Assembly: GCF_900107155.1 (NCBI RefSeq)
Contig: NZ_FNOX01000006.1
Coordinates: 376,338 to 440,337, forward strand
Direction of reading: 5' to 3'
DNA length: 64,000 nucleotides
Origin: Pseudomonas salomonii
GTDB taxonomy: Bacteria; Pseudomonadota; Gammaproteobacteria; Pseudomonadales; Pseudomonadaceae
Part shown: positions 34,101-43,437 of the stretch, one piece after another
Layout of the letters: each line of letters begins with the position of its first letter
Position numbering within the stretch: position 1 is the first letter of the stretch
Notes under the pieces: generated by a model
Database searches by the model: none
What the model saw: the letters and a program-made list of their open reading frames with translations, nothing else
Told to the model about the DNA's origin: nothing
Position numbers and translations under genes: made by a program

Positions 34101-34436
34101 ATGATCAAAGACACCCCCAACCCCCCAGTCCACCAAGACTACGACACCAGCACTCTGCACGAAGTCGCCTACCGCGCGATCAACCACTGTCTCAACCCCG
34201 GCAAACCCATTCCTGAACCCAGCGAAGGCATCTTCACCGTGCGCGCAGACTTGGGTACGGAAACCTTGCTGGTCAATGCTTCCCAGGATCTGGCGTCGAT
34301 CAGCGACATTGCCAACCACCTGGCATTTGAAATCGAGGGTTCGCAACGCAATGTCGCGCTGGGTATCTGCCGAATGCTGGAAGGGGTGCAGCTGCTGGTC
34401 GACAAGGCGCTGAATGTAGCCCACCCCGTAGCCTGA
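34101..34436 (+). CDS. DUF6124/DUF3077-like protein, copy 1
   Basis: 111 residues, cytoplasmic, no signal or membrane segment. After a proline-rich start (MIKDTPNPPVHQDYDTS) it has the family core: LHEVAYRAINHCLNPG, FTVRADLGTETLLVNASQ, then helical ISDIANHLAFEIEG and RNVALGICRMLEGVQLLVDKAL. Such small Pseudomonas-restricted proteins often occur as several copies per genome and have no known function. Six residues separate it from copy 2 (N7D, V10I, D13N, E/D and S/G near 40, D/Y near 63). It is preceded by the structured leader and followed by the family-B palindrome. Confidence 0.82.
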   Translation: MIKDTPNPPVHQDYDTSTLHEVAYRAINHCLNPGKPIPEPSEGIFTVRADLGTETLLVNASQDLASISDIANHLAFEIEGSQRNVALGICRMLEGVQLLVDKALNVAHPVA

Positions 34437-34450
34437 ATGTAGGAGCTAAG

Positions 34451-34567
34451 ATCGTTCCCACGCTCTGCGTGGGAATGCATCCTTTGACGCTCCGCGTCAC
34501 CTTGCATCCTCTAAGGCGGGACGCGGAGCGTCCGGGGCGGCATTCCCACGCGGAGCGTGGGAATGAT
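34451..34567. repeat. Palindromic intergenic block, family B
   Basis: Same organisation as 7909-8021: GTTCCCACGCTCTGCGTGGG at the left, the inverse at the right, and GACGCTCCGCGTC with an inverse partner inside. It begins 14 bases behind the DUF6124-like stop codon and is part of the duplicated segment (compare 35354-35470). Confidence 0.82.
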
Positions 34568-34574
34568 CTCAACA

Positions 34575-34662
34575 CAAGGTCGCGCTGGGTATCTGTCGGA
34601 TGCTGGAAGGTTTGCAACTGCTGGTCGACAAGGCGCTGAATGTAGCCCACCCCGTGACTTAA
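34575..34662 (+). pseudogene. 3' remnant of a third DUF6124-like gene
   Basis: An 88-base stretch that matches the last ~28 codons of the two full genes (VALGICRMLEGLQLLVDKAL) up to a TAA at 34660-34662, with a few changes. It has no start of its own and abuts the palindromic block on its left. It shows that the locus once held at least three units and that one was cut at the palindrome. Confidence 0.8.
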
Positions 34663-34834
34663 AAGTGTGGGAGCTTCACTAGGTTTGAGGGCTGTTTTCG
34701 ATCGGACGTTTCCCACAAAGGTTTCAGGTTGTCGCTCGGAAGTCGGCTGACTAACCTCACTGCCGTCGCTGCCAATTCAGCGGCCGGATTTGACCGTCCG
34801 ACTTGTTAACGAATCGCTACGCCCTGTACCAACT

Positions 34835-34948
34835 TCAGGCGTTTTTTTTATGCCTGAGGTATTGTGTCGCGGCAGTTGTGCGCGGGATACCTTTGGGTAT
34901 GCCGGGTTCGTTGACAACCGGTCGGTCAACCCGCGTACAGCTGCCACC
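34835..34948 (+). promoter_or_regulatory. Candidate structured RNA leader, copy 2
   Basis: Hairpin I is TCAGGC (34835-34840) with GCCTGA (34852-34857), fully Watson-Crick. Helix II pairs GGCAGTTGTGCGCGGG (34871-34886) with CCCGCGTACAGCTGCC (34930-34945): against copy 1 the left arm has C to T and A to G, which turn C-G and A-U pairs into U-G and G-U wobbles, so the sixteen pairs survive as RNA only. The ATACC...GGTAT hairpin keeps its stem with loop TTTG. Between them TTGAC...GTCAA forms a small stem. It ends 58 bases before the start at 35004. Confidence 0.6.
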
Positions 34949-35003
34949 TTATCCTCGCTTGACCGCGAGCGTTGGCAGCTTCACTTGTCGACGGAGTTCC
35001 ACC

Positions 35004-35339
35004 ATGATCAAAGACACCCCCGACCCCCCAATCCATCAAAACTACGACACCAGCACCCTGCACGAAGTCGCCTACCGCGCGATCAACCACTGTCTCAACC
35101 CCGGCAAACCCATTCCTGACCCCGGCGAAGGCATCTTCACCGTGCGCGCAGACTTGGGTACGGAAACCTTGCTGGTCAATGCTTCCCAGTATCTGGCGTC
35201 GATCAGCGACATTGCCAACCACCTGGCATTTGAAATCGAGGGTTCGCAACGCAATGTCGCGCTGGGTATCTGCCGAATGCTGGAAGGGGTGCAGCTGCTG
35301 GTCGACAAGGCGCTGAATGTAGCCCACCCCGTAGCCTGA
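35004..35339 (+). CDS. DUF6124/DUF3077-like protein, copy 2
   Basis: 111 residues, the near-twin of the protein at 34101-34436 with six substitutions (for instance PDPPIHQN for PNPPVHQD, SQYLAS for SQDLAS); all changes are in the front two thirds, and the helical C-terminal half is identical. Intact start, frame and stop argue that both copies are under selection or that the duplication is recent. Leader and palindrome are as in copy 1. Function unknown. Confidence 0.82.
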   Translation: MIKDTPDPPIHQNYDTSTLHEVAYRAINHCLNPGKPIPDPGEGIFTVRADLGTETLLVNASQYLASISDIANHLAFEIEGSQRNVALGICRMLEGVQLLVDKALNVAHPVA

Positions 35340-35353
35340 ATGTAGGAGCTAAG

Positions 35354-35470
35354 ATCGTTCCCACGCTCTGCGTGGGAATGCATCCTTTGACGCTCCGCGT
35401 CACCTTGCATCCTCTAAGGCGGGACGCGGAGCGTCCGGGGCGGCATTCCCACGCGGAGCGTGGGAACGAT
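35354..35470. repeat. Palindromic intergenic block, family B
   Basis: Nearly identical to 34451-34567, placed the same 14 bases behind the gene, and ending ten bases before the stop codon of the convergent gene at 35480. It may serve as a bidirectional transcript end, which is inference. Confidence 0.82.
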
Positions 35471-35479
35471 CTATCTGCA

Positions 35480-36508
35480 CTAGGCTTCAGGGACGCCTTT
35501 TTCCCAGGCCGACCAGTTCTTCAGAATTGCCTGTACCAGCGGATTACCCGTGCGGTACAGGTTCTCCAGCGCCGGTACAAACCCGCCCTGGTCCGCATAC
35601 TTCAGCAAGTTGTCCACCTCGCTGTAACCCGGATACGGACGGTCGAAATCGGACCCGGCCCGCACCACCGCCAAGCGCTGAATGTCCACCAACCCTTCAC
35701 GGCTGGCGCGCAGCAAGGCTTCATAAGTGGAGTTGTCTTCCTGCTGGGTGGTGCAGTACTCGCCTTTGTTATCGGTGAGCAATTTGGTCCAGACTTCGGC
35801 GCGTTCGCTCAGGCGTGTGCCGGAGAACCAGGTGTTGCCCGCCAGTGTGTCGCAACGGGTGACTTGCGGCGGCTGGTTGGCCGGCGCGGCCGGGTAGTGT
35901 TTGCGCCAGGCGCTGGATTCCTTGCTTTCGCTCAGCTCAACCTTTTGCGACAGGGCAAACGCCTTGGCCTGCAACTTGGGGTTCAGCTCGAATACTTCGG
36001 TCTTGTAGTCCAACGGTGGTTTTTCGTTGGGGCCTTTGGTGTTGATGCCGATGTAACCGGTTGGCCAGTCTTTAGGCGCATCGCGCGAATCCAGCTCCCA
36101 CTGGGTGCCGAACTCCACCAGGTAATGCGCCCAGGCTGCGGTGCCGATGGTCCCGTGTTTAGGGCTGATGCCGGCGATCCCGGCAATCAGGAAGTAGCTT
36201 TGGCGCAGGTCAAACTTGGGCGACAACGCCAGGGCCAGTGTGGACGCGGCGGCGTTGGTCTGGCCCATGCCGGTTACCAACAGGCACACGTCCTGCGTGT
36301 TGCAGCGGATCACCGGGTATTCGGCCGACAGGCCTGGCACGCGCACTTCCTGCTTGAGTTCCAGGCGGTCGATCCAGGTTTGCGCCTCGGGGGCGAACAT
36401 GGTGATCAGCATCACTTTGGGTTTGATCGGCGCCGGAGCATCCGCCAGCACCACCTGGGGCAAAAAGGCCAGGCCGATGGCCATCGAGAGACGGGTAAGC
36501 ATGTTCAT
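35480..36508 (-). CDS. Periplasmic purine-nucleoside 'permease' (NUP family), phosphorylase-like
   Basis: 342 residues with a signal peptide ([22 protein letters not shown] before DAP) and no further membrane helix. It belongs to the NUP family named after a fungal purine nucleoside permease, but the motifs [29 protein letters not shown] and [14 protein letters not shown] resemble the nucleoside-phosphorylase/nucleosidase fold (base- and ribose-contact loops). A soluble periplasmic protein that binds or cleaves nucleosides fits better than a carrier. It is 14 bases downstream of the Tsx porin gene in the same direction, so nucleosides let in by Tsx are its likely substrate. Confidence 0.85.
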   Translation of the reverse strand: MNMLTRLSMAIGLAFLPQVVLADAPAPIKPKVMLITMFAPEAQTWIDRLELKQEVRVPGLSAEYPVIRCNTQDVCLLVTGMGQTNAAASTLALALSPKFDLRQSYFLIAGIAGISPKHGTIGTAAWAHYLVEFGTQWELDSRDAPKDWPTGYIGINTKGPNEKPPLDYKTEVFELNPKLQAKAFALSQKVELSESKESSAWRKHYPAAPANQPPQVTRCDTLAGNTWFSGTRLSERAEVWTKLLTDNKGEYCTTQQEDNSTYEALLRASREGLVDIQRLAVVRAGSDFDRPYPGYSEVDNLLKYADQGGFVPALENLYRTGNPLVQAILKNWSAWEKGVPEA

Positions 36509-36522
36509 CTAAAGCTCCTTGA

Positions 36523-37485
36523 TCAGAATTGGTAACCGACACCGGCGTAGTAGCCCCAGCCATCCGAGCGGGCGCGGAAGTTACCCTCGCCAAAATTCAG
36601 CTCGCTGCCATCCTCCCAGTTGCCGCCGTTGTGGAAGTAACGGCCGACCAGGGTGAAGCGCAAGTGGGTAAACGAGTACAGCAACACGTTGGTCGCCACT
36701 AATGAGTTGGCGGTGCGCGCGGGGTTGTCCTTGTGCAAATCCGAGCCGAAATCGTAGTTGGTAAAGCCGATATAGGTCAGCGATGCGCCGTTATCGAAAC
36801 TGCTGATGGGCACGATGTACTTCATTTGTGCACGGTAGCCGTCCCACGAATACTCATTGCTCGCGCCGTAGTTTTCCCACTGGTAGCGCCCATAGAAGTT
36901 GGCCGACAGGTTGACCCGCGAATGGGTGTCGATGTCGGTGCCCAGGCCGCTGTACAGCGTGTTGGCACGGTTGGACTTGTTGCTGCCGTGGTCGTAGATC
37001 CAGTCAAAGGCGACATACCATTCCTTGAACGGGCCGATGGCCAAACTGCGGCCGGCCAGGTAGTCGATGGAGATACGCGGCTCATGCTCCATAAATACCG
37101 GCGAGCCATGGTCCCACGCGCCTTTGTCATTACTGTTACCGATGCCGAGGATTTTCGGCACGTCTATGTAGCCATACAGCTCGAACGGGCCTTTGCGGCC
37201 GAAGTACTCGTACTCCAGGTACACATCGTCCTGCGGCTTGGGGCCGAAGCTGATGTCTTTGCTGCCGATCAGGGTCAGGTCCTGGTTGAACCAGTCCGAC
37301 ATGTACACGCCTTTTTTGGTCGGGCTGGCTTCGGGGCTTTTGGTTTCAGGGCTGAGGGTTTCGCCCTGTGCTGAGTCATCCGCGGGTTTTTGCTGCGCCA
37401 AAATGGGCGCGCTGAGTACTCCCGTAACGGCGGCCAGTAGCAAGGAAACACCAAAACAAGCGGGACGCCTTGAGGTGAGGTGCAT
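36523..37485 (-). CDS. Tsx-family nucleoside-specific outer-membrane channel
   Basis: 320 residues: signal peptide to about residue 30 (GVLSAPILAQ), a low-complexity linker rich in Pro, Ser and Glu (about 31-58), then a 12-strand-type barrel beginning KGVYMSDWFNQDLTLIGSKD and ending in the outer-membrane signature GVGYQF. PFELYGYIDVPKI and ISIDYLAGRSLAIGPFKEWY are typical Tsx segments. It should admit nucleosides through the outer membrane. First gene of a two-gene unit with the periplasmic NUP protein. Upstream (37486-37640) is an AT-richer promoter region with no operator that I recognise. Confidence 0.87.
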   Translation of the reverse strand: MHLTSRRPACFGVSLLLAAVTGVLSAPILAQQKPADDSAQGETLSPETKSPEASPTKKGVYMSDWFNQDLTLIGSKDISFGPKPQDDVYLEYEYFGRKGPFELYGYIDVPKILGIGNSNDKGAWDHGSPVFMEHEPRISIDYLAGRSLAIGPFKEWYVAFDWIYDHGSNKSNRANTLYSGLGTDIDTHSRVNLSANFYGRYQWENYGASNEYSWDGYRAQMKYIVPISSFDNGASLTYIGFTNYDFGSDLHKDNPARTANSLVATNVLLYSFTHLRFTLVGRYFHNGGNWEDGSELNFGEGNFRARSDGWGYYAGVGYQF

Positions 37486-37640
37486 TGAAAATCCCTATTC
37501 TTACGCGGTTGGAACCCGTTTCTGCGGGTCGTGATGAACCTGGTGGCCAAGTTCGTTCCGCAAACGTTTGCACGTGGCGTACCAACTTTGCTCAAAGGGT
37601 TGAGCGGTATGGAAAAAACAGGGATTAATCGACCTTTTGG

Positions 37641-38579
37641 TCAAAATTGGCTGGGTGTCAATTTCTCGCTGCGGTTGAATAAATGCATCGCGGTTTCGCG
37701 GCGATACTCGCTCGGCGTCTGGTGCATTTCGATGCGAAAGTGCCGATTGAAGTTGGACAGGTTGGCGTAGCCCACTTCAAAGCAAATGTCTGCCACCGAC
37801 ATGTCGCTTTGCAGCAACAAGCGGCAGGCGCGTTGCACGCGGAACTTGCGCATCAGGTCGATAAAACCGTGGCCGGTGTTGCGCTTGAAGAAGCGTGAGA
37901 AGCCTGGCTCGCTCATCTGCAGTTGCTGGGCGATGACCGACAGGCGCAAGTCGCCGGTCAGCTCGCGCATCAGGTAATCGAAGGCTTTGTTGATGCGTTC
38001 GGCGCTGCGCGCATCCAGGGTGGGCGCATAGCAGGGGCTGGCCAGCGCCTTTACCTGGGCTTGCGGTGCATTGTTAAGCGTGTCGAGCAGTTGCAGAAAC
38101 AGGATCAACCGCTGCAGGCCACGGGCGTTGCCGATGGCTTGCATCAACCCGGCTGCCTGCGCGGCGGTCTCGCCGGTAAATTCCAGGCCGCGTCGGGCCT
38201 GTTCGAACAGCGGCTGCAAGTCGCCGAGTTCCGGCAGGGTTTTGCGCAGGGCGAGCAGGGCGGCGCCATCGAATTGCAGTACCACATCGCGGCCGTTCAA
38301 ATATTCGCCGGGGGCGAGGTCGCCGATCCAGTCGTGGGGCAGGTCCGGTCCGATCAGCGCCACATGCCCGGCGCTGAACGCACCGATATAGTCGCCCGCC
38401 ACCAACTTGCCGCTGCCTTGGCGGATCAGGTGAATCTCAAATTCCGGATGGTGGTTCCAGCGCGCCAGATCATAGGGGTAGTCATGTTCGAACCAGCGAA
38501 AGCAGTGGTCCGGCTCGGGCAGGATCACTTCGAGTTCGGCGGGGCGGTGTTCGAACAATTGGGCGCGGCTGACGGGCAT
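37641..38579 (-). CDS. mtlR: MtlR-like AraC-family activator of mannitol/sorbitol use
   Basis: 312 residues. The N-terminal sensor (FEHDYPYDLARWNHHPEFEI, HVALIGPDLPHDWIGD) and the C-terminal AraC domain (about residues 200-300; MSVADICFEVGYANLSNFNRHFR) agree with MtlR of P. fluorescens, the activator of the polyol operon mtlEFGKDYZ. It is divergent from the mtlE-like gene at 38788 with about 210 bases between, as in that locus. The target operon here lacks most of its usual genes (see findings). Identification rests on remembered family features, not on a search. Confidence 0.72.
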   Translation of the reverse strand: MPVSRAQLFEHRPAELEVILPEPDHCFRWFEHDYPYDLARWNHHPEFEIHLIRQGSGKLVAGDYIGAFSAGHVALIGPDLPHDWIGDLAPGEYLNGRDVVLQFDGAALLALRKTLPELGDLQPLFEQARRGLEFTGETAAQAAGLMQAIGNARGLQRLILFLQLLDTLNNAPQAQVKALASPCYAPTLDARSAERINKAFDYLMRELTGDLRLSVIAQQLQMSEPGFSRFFKRNTGHGFIDLMRKFRVQRACRLLLQSDMSVADICFEVGYANLSNFNRHFRIEMHQTPSEYRRETAMHLFNRSEKLTPSQF

Positions 38580-38787
38580 GGTGATGCCTCTTATGCGTTG
38601 GATAACGCCAAAATACGCGCACCGGCAATCAGTGCGCTACCCCCGGTTTCGCCTGGCACTGATACTTTTTTGACTTTCATGCATGGGTTAAAAAAGTACC
38701 AGCCGTGCATTCGTCATTCGTTTGTGAGGCCTTGACCAAGCTGCTGTAATCGCTGCTCAACAACAAAAACAACAGGTGGATACCGCC

Positions 38788-40098
<1,311 letters not shown>

Positions 40099-40111
40099 AC
40101 AGGACTTCTTT

Positions 40112-40885
40112 ATGAACCGACTCGAAGGTAAAAGCGCGCTGATCACCGGATCGGCGCGCGGTATCGGCCGCGCCTTTGCCCAGGCCTATATCGCTGAAGG
40201 CGCAACGGTCGCCATTGCCGATATCAACCTGCAACGCGCCCAGGCCACCGCCGCCGAACTGGGGCCACAGGCTTACGCAGTTGCGATGGATGTCACGGAT
40301 CAAGCCTCTATCGACGCCGCGATTACGGCCGTGGTGGCCCATGCCGGCAAGCTCGATATCCTGATCAACAACGCTGCACTGTTCGACTTGGCACCCATCG
40401 TCGACATCACCCGCGACAGCTTTGAGCGGCTGTTCTCGATCAACGTCGCCGGCACGTTGTTTACCTTGCAGGCCGCGGCCCGCCAGATGATCAGCCAGGG
40501 CCACGGTGGCAAGATCATCAACATGGCCAGCCAGGCCGGGCGGCGGGGCGAGCCATTGGTGGCGGTGTATTGCGCGACCAAGGCGGCGGTGATCAGCCTC
40601 ACGCAGTCGGCGGGTTTGAACCTGATCAAGCAGGGCATCAACGTTAACGCAATCGCGCCGGGCGTGGTCGACGGCGAGCATTGGGATGGCGTGGATGCGC
40701 TGTTTGCCAGGCATGAAGGGCTGGTGCCTGGCGAGAAGAAGCAGCGGGTTGGCGCCGAGGTGCCGTTCGGGCGCATGGGCACGGCTGAGGATCTGACCGG
40801 CATGGCGATCTTCCTGGCCTCTAAGGATGCCGATTACGTGGTGGCCCAGACCTACAACGTCGACGGCGGCAACTGGATGAATTGA
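40112..40885 (+). CDS. SDR-family polyol (sorbitol/L-iditol) dehydrogenase
   Basis: 257 residues of the classical short-chain dehydrogenase fold: cofactor loop LITGSARGIGRAF, acidic ADIN (NAD preference), NNAALFD, catalytic Ser in NMASQAGRRG with the YCATKAA tyrosine/lysine pair, and GVVDGEHWDGVD in the substrate loop. The last is seen in SmoS/PolS sorbitol dehydrogenases, which oxidise D-sorbitol to fructose. The neighbour mtlE and the MtlR regulator support a polyol substrate. An upstream in-frame start inside mtlE was rejected. Confidence 0.83.
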   Translation: MNRLEGKSALITGSARGIGRAFAQAYIAEGATVAIADINLQRAQATAAELGPQAYAVAMDVTDQASIDAAITAVVAHAGKLDILINNAALFDLAPIVDITRDSFERLFSINVAGTLFTLQAAARQMISQGHGGKIINMASQAGRRGEPLVAVYCATKAAVISLTQSAGLNLIKQGINVNAIAPGVVDGEHWDGVDALFARHEGLVPGEKKQRVGAEVPFGRMGTAEDLTGMAIFLASKDADYVVAQTYNVDGGNWMN

Positions 40886-40904
40886 GCCAGGCACTGAGCA
40901 AAAT

Positions 40905-40992
40905 GTGGGAGCGGGCTTGCTCGCGAAAGCGGCGTGTCAGTCAATGCATTCAGCAACTGACACACCGCATTCGCGAGCAAGCCCGCTCCCAC
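40905..40992. repeat. REP-like inverted pair, family A
   Basis: Same 23-base arms as at 33682-33769, here at 40905-40927 and 40970-40992, again separated by 42 bases. The spacer also contains an inner inverse pair (GTGTCAGT...ACTGACAC), so the whole block can fold into one long hairpin. It separates the dehydrogenase gene from the nicotinamidase-like gene. Confidence 0.82.
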
Positions 40993-41067
40993 ATTGGATC
41001 TCCATAAGGCTTGAATGTGAGGTCAGTTGGCAACGCCGTGTTCAAAAAAGTAAACAAAGTGTTTGTG

Positions 41068-41083
41068 GAGGTAGCCGTACCTC
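41068..41083. promoter_or_regulatory. Perfect hairpin/operator candidate before the nicotinamidase-like gene
   Basis: GAGGTA-GCCG-TACCTC, a perfect inverted repeat, sits in a wider imperfect palindrome (GTAAAC... to ...TTTTAC, 41050-41097) 38 bases before the start codon at 41121. It could be a repressor site or a leader hairpin. The sequence alone does not decide which. Confidence 0.4.
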
Positions 41084-41120
41084 ATGTCTACTTTTACCTG
41101 CACCTCACAGGAGTGCCGCC

Positions 41121-41768
41121 ATGACCCTTTTGAAAACCGCCATTGCCTCATTCGACGTCGACCCCCAAAAGAGTTTCACGCCGTTGTGCCCCAATGAACT
41201 GCCGGTGGCCGGCGGCGATCAGATCGGTGCCGAACTCAACTTCATGGCCGGTCTTGCCGGTTATCGTGTCGGCAGCAAAGACGCCCATACCCCGCACGCC
41301 CCGTGGGTGGTCACGCAGCCCGGCGACATGTTGAAACCCACCGGTCTTGAGCATGCCGACCTCACCTGGCTCAGTCATTGTGTGCCGGGCACTGAAGGCT
41401 TCACGTTGCTCGACGAATTGCCCACGCCGTATGACTACGACTACTTCATCTGGAAGGGCGTCGAGCCCGACCTGCATCCTTATGGCGCCTGTTACCACGA
41501 CCTGCACGACAAGCTGTCCACCGGGGTTATCGAGTACCTCAAGGCCCAGGGCGTGCGCCGCGTGATCGTGGGGGGCCTGGCCCTGGACTTTTGCGTCAAG
41601 ACCACGGCCATGCAATTGCTCAGGGCCGGCCTGGAAGTGGTGCTGCACCTGCCGGCGTGCCGAGGCATCAGCGAGGCGGGCGGTGCGGCGGCGGTAACGG
41701 ACTTGCGTAATGCCGGTGCAGCGATCAGCCGTAGCCGCGAAGAACTCGCCGCGATGGCGTCGCGTTAA
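41121..41768 (+). CDS. Nicotinamidase / isochorismatase-family cysteine hydrolase
   Basis: 215 residues. The family triad can be placed: Asp12 in ASFDVDPQKSF, a lysine in the KGVEPDLHPYGA region, and the nucleophilic cysteine in GLALDFCVKTTAMQLL; GLEHADLTWLSHCVPGTEGF holds the metal-site histidines. Nicotinamide to nicotinate for NAD salvage is the likely reaction, though other amidase activities exist in the fold. CAGGAG is eight bases before the ATG. It is separated from the polyol genes by the REP pair and has its own upstream palindrome, so it is probably a separate transcript. Confidence 0.8.
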   Translation: MTLLKTAIASFDVDPQKSFTPLCPNELPVAGGDQIGAELNFMAGLAGYRVGSKDAHTPHAPWVVTQPGDMLKPTGLEHADLTWLSHCVPGTEGFTLLDELPTPYDYDYFIWKGVEPDLHPYGACYHDLHDKLSTGVIEYLKAQGVRRVIVGGLALDFCVKTTAMQLLRAGLEVVLHLPACRGISEAGGAAAVTDLRNAGAAISRSREELAAMASR

Positions 41769-41941
41769 GGCGCATAGCTATCACCCCATATCTGCTTGCC
41801 TGTGGGAGCCGATGATGTGCGGCTAGACCGGTAACGTTGCGCGCAAAAAAACGAGAAGCGTCCTACATCACTCATTGGGGGTTACTGATTACCCTCACGC
41901 TTTTGCACGAGCGGCCTTGACTGGCCGGGGAGCGCTGTAGC

Positions 41942-42352
41942 GTGAGGGAGTCAACTGCAAACCGTCTTGCCCGGTGCCTGCCTGAATTTCTGCTTATGGT
42001 CGTTGTAAGCCTGCTTTCAGGCGGCGCCGCTGGTTTCCTGGCGAGCACCACCTATTTGCGCCGCCTTGGCCCGGCGATGCAAACCGGATGTGGCGTTGCG
42101 CTCTGGTTGGGCTTGATGATTTTGTCCGGCCTTGGCCATTGGATGCTGGCACGCGGGCGCGTTGCTTCCACTGGATGGCAGACGGGCTATTTTGTCCTTT
42201 GCTTGATAGTGGTGACCCCGACCATTCAATACCGGCCGCACGCGCTGGCTTACCTGTTGGGGGTTGCGTTTCCACTGCTGGGAATACTTCTGCTAAACAC
42301 TTACCGCTATCACGACATGCGACTGAAACTGGCAAACATTCGCTGCCCGTAG
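41942..42352 (+). CDS. Small four-helix membrane protein of unknown function
   Basis: 136 residues with four predicted membrane helices (LLMVVVSLLSGGAAGFLA; GVALWLGLMILSGLGHW; TGYFVLCLIVVTPTI; LLGVAFPLLGILLL) and a basic tail (NTYRYHDMRLKLANIR). The frame opens with GTG at 41942; an ATG at 41996 (MVVVSLL) would be a shorter start. The regular spacing of hydrophobic runs supports a real gene, but there is no family I can name. It points towards the minus-strand binding-protein gene, ending 40 bases from its stop. Confidence 0.55.
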   Translation: MRESTANRLARCLPEFLLMVVVSLLSGGAAGFLASTTYLRRLGPAMQTGCGVALWLGLMILSGLGHWMLARGRVASTGWQTGYFVLCLIVVTPTIQYRPHALAYLLGVAFPLLGILLLNTYRYHDMRLKLANIRCP

Positions 42353-42391
42353 CTCCCGCGCAGTCGCGCGGGAGCACGCCACGCCTGCCCG

Positions 42392-43423
42392 CTACCGCTC
42401 GATCGAGCGGCTCCACCGCGCATTCCACTCCGGCCGCGCCTGGTTGACCTGGTCCCAATCAATCGAAATCGCTGTCTGCAAATAGCCTTGCATGGCCTCC
42501 ACCCGTGCGCGGGTTTTGTCGGTGGTCGGCGTGGTCGGGTTTGACGGGATCTGGTCACCTTCTTCCAGCGCCGGCGCCTGGGCCTCTGCCGTCAGCAAGA
42601 AGGCCGCGAGTTTCTGCGCCAGCTCCGGCTGGTCATTCCGCGCAATGACACACTCGGCCACGTTGAGCACCACTGCGCCTTCCTTGGGCTGGGCGTATTC
42701 CATCGGGATGCCGAGCAATTGCTGGGTGGTGACCTGGGTGGGTGTGAGGGGGAAGATCGCGGCTTCGTCGGTCTGCACCATCTCGGAAATTTTCGCGGAA
42801 CTGGCGATGTATTCCAGCACGTTGGGGCCGATGGTTTTTGGCCAGGCCTTGAAGCCCGGCTCCACGTTGGTCTCGGAGCCGCCCTGGATGCGGTTGAACA
42901 TCAAGAAGCCGTGCAGGCCGAAGGTGGAGGAGGCCAGGGACTGGAACACCACCTTGTCTTTGAATCGAGGATCGGCGAGGTCCATCCACGAGGTGGGCGC
43001 TGCCCAGCCTTTTTCCTTGAACATCTTGGCGTTGTAGCCCAGGCCCGTGACGCCCAGGGTCACGGCGACCGCTTCTTCCTTGATTTTAGCCTTGGCCGGG
43101 ATCTGGTCCAGGGTCGGGTTGGGGGTGAGCTTGTCGCACAGGCCCATGGAAATGGCGCGGTACATAATGCCGTCGTCGAGGAACATCACGTGCATCTGCG
43201 GGTTGTCTTTGTTGGCCTGGACCTTGGCGAGGATGTCCGACGAGGTGCCGGGCACGATCACCACCTTGACGTTATTGGCCTTCTCGAACGCGGGCAGCAC
43301 CTTGTCGGCGTACACCCGTTCCATAGTGCCGCCGTTCATGCCCAGGTACAGCGTCGGGGCGGCATGGGCGGTGGCGGTGAGCAAGGCGAGGGGCAAGCAG
43401 GACAGCGCGATACGTAGGTTCAT
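42392..43423 (-). CDS. ABC-transporter substrate-binding protein (polyamine/opine type)
   Basis: 343 residues with signal peptide (MNLRIALSCLPLALLTATAHA before APT) and a type-2 periplasmic fold of the PotD/PotF/AfuA class: TLYLGMNGGTMERVYADKVLPAF, PQMHVMFLDDG, VGVTGLGYNAKMFKEKG-like segment, and IPMEYAQPKEG. It is the last gene of the seven-gene operon and presumably delivers the amine substrate that the flavoproteins oxidise. Acidic residues for amine binding are probable but cannot be placed with certainty. Confidence 0.85.
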   Translation of the reverse strand: MNLRIALSCLPLALLTATAHAAPTLYLGMNGGTMERVYADKVLPAFEKANNVKVVIVPGTSSDILAKVQANKDNPQMHVMFLDDGIMYRAISMGLCDKLTPNPTLDQIPAKAKIKEEAVAVTLGVTGLGYNAKMFKEKGWAAPTSWMDLADPRFKDKVVFQSLASSTFGLHGFLMFNRIQGGSETNVEPGFKAWPKTIGPNVLEYIASSAKISEMVQTDEAAIFPLTPTQVTTQQLLGIPMEYAQPKEGAVVLNVAECVIARNDQPELAQKLAAFLLTAEAQAPALEEGDQIPSNPTTPTTDKTRARVEAMQGYLQTAISIDWDQVNQARPEWNARWSRSIER

Positions 43424-43437
43424 GGGGGTTTTTCCTC

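Larger units (their letters stand above)
33806..34568 (+). repeat. Duplicated segment, copy 1
   Basis: About 760 bases nearly identical to 34701-35471. It comprises a conserved upstream stretch (GGACGTTTCCCACAAAGGTT and on), a short non-matching part around 33902-33932, the structured leader, the DUF6124-like gene and the family-B palindrome. The match begins and ends abruptly on both sides, so this is a local tandem duplication. A third, partial unit (34575-34662) lies between the copies. Confidence 0.85.
34701..35471 (+). repeat. Duplicated segment, copy 2
   Basis: Second copy of the unit at 33806-34568: upstream stretch, leader, DUF6124-like gene and family-B palindrome in the same order and orientation. 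The two differ mainly in the stretch just before hairpin I (34800-34834) and at scattered positions elsewhere. Its right end lies a few bases from the stop codon of the minus-strand nucleoside gene. Confidence 0.85.
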
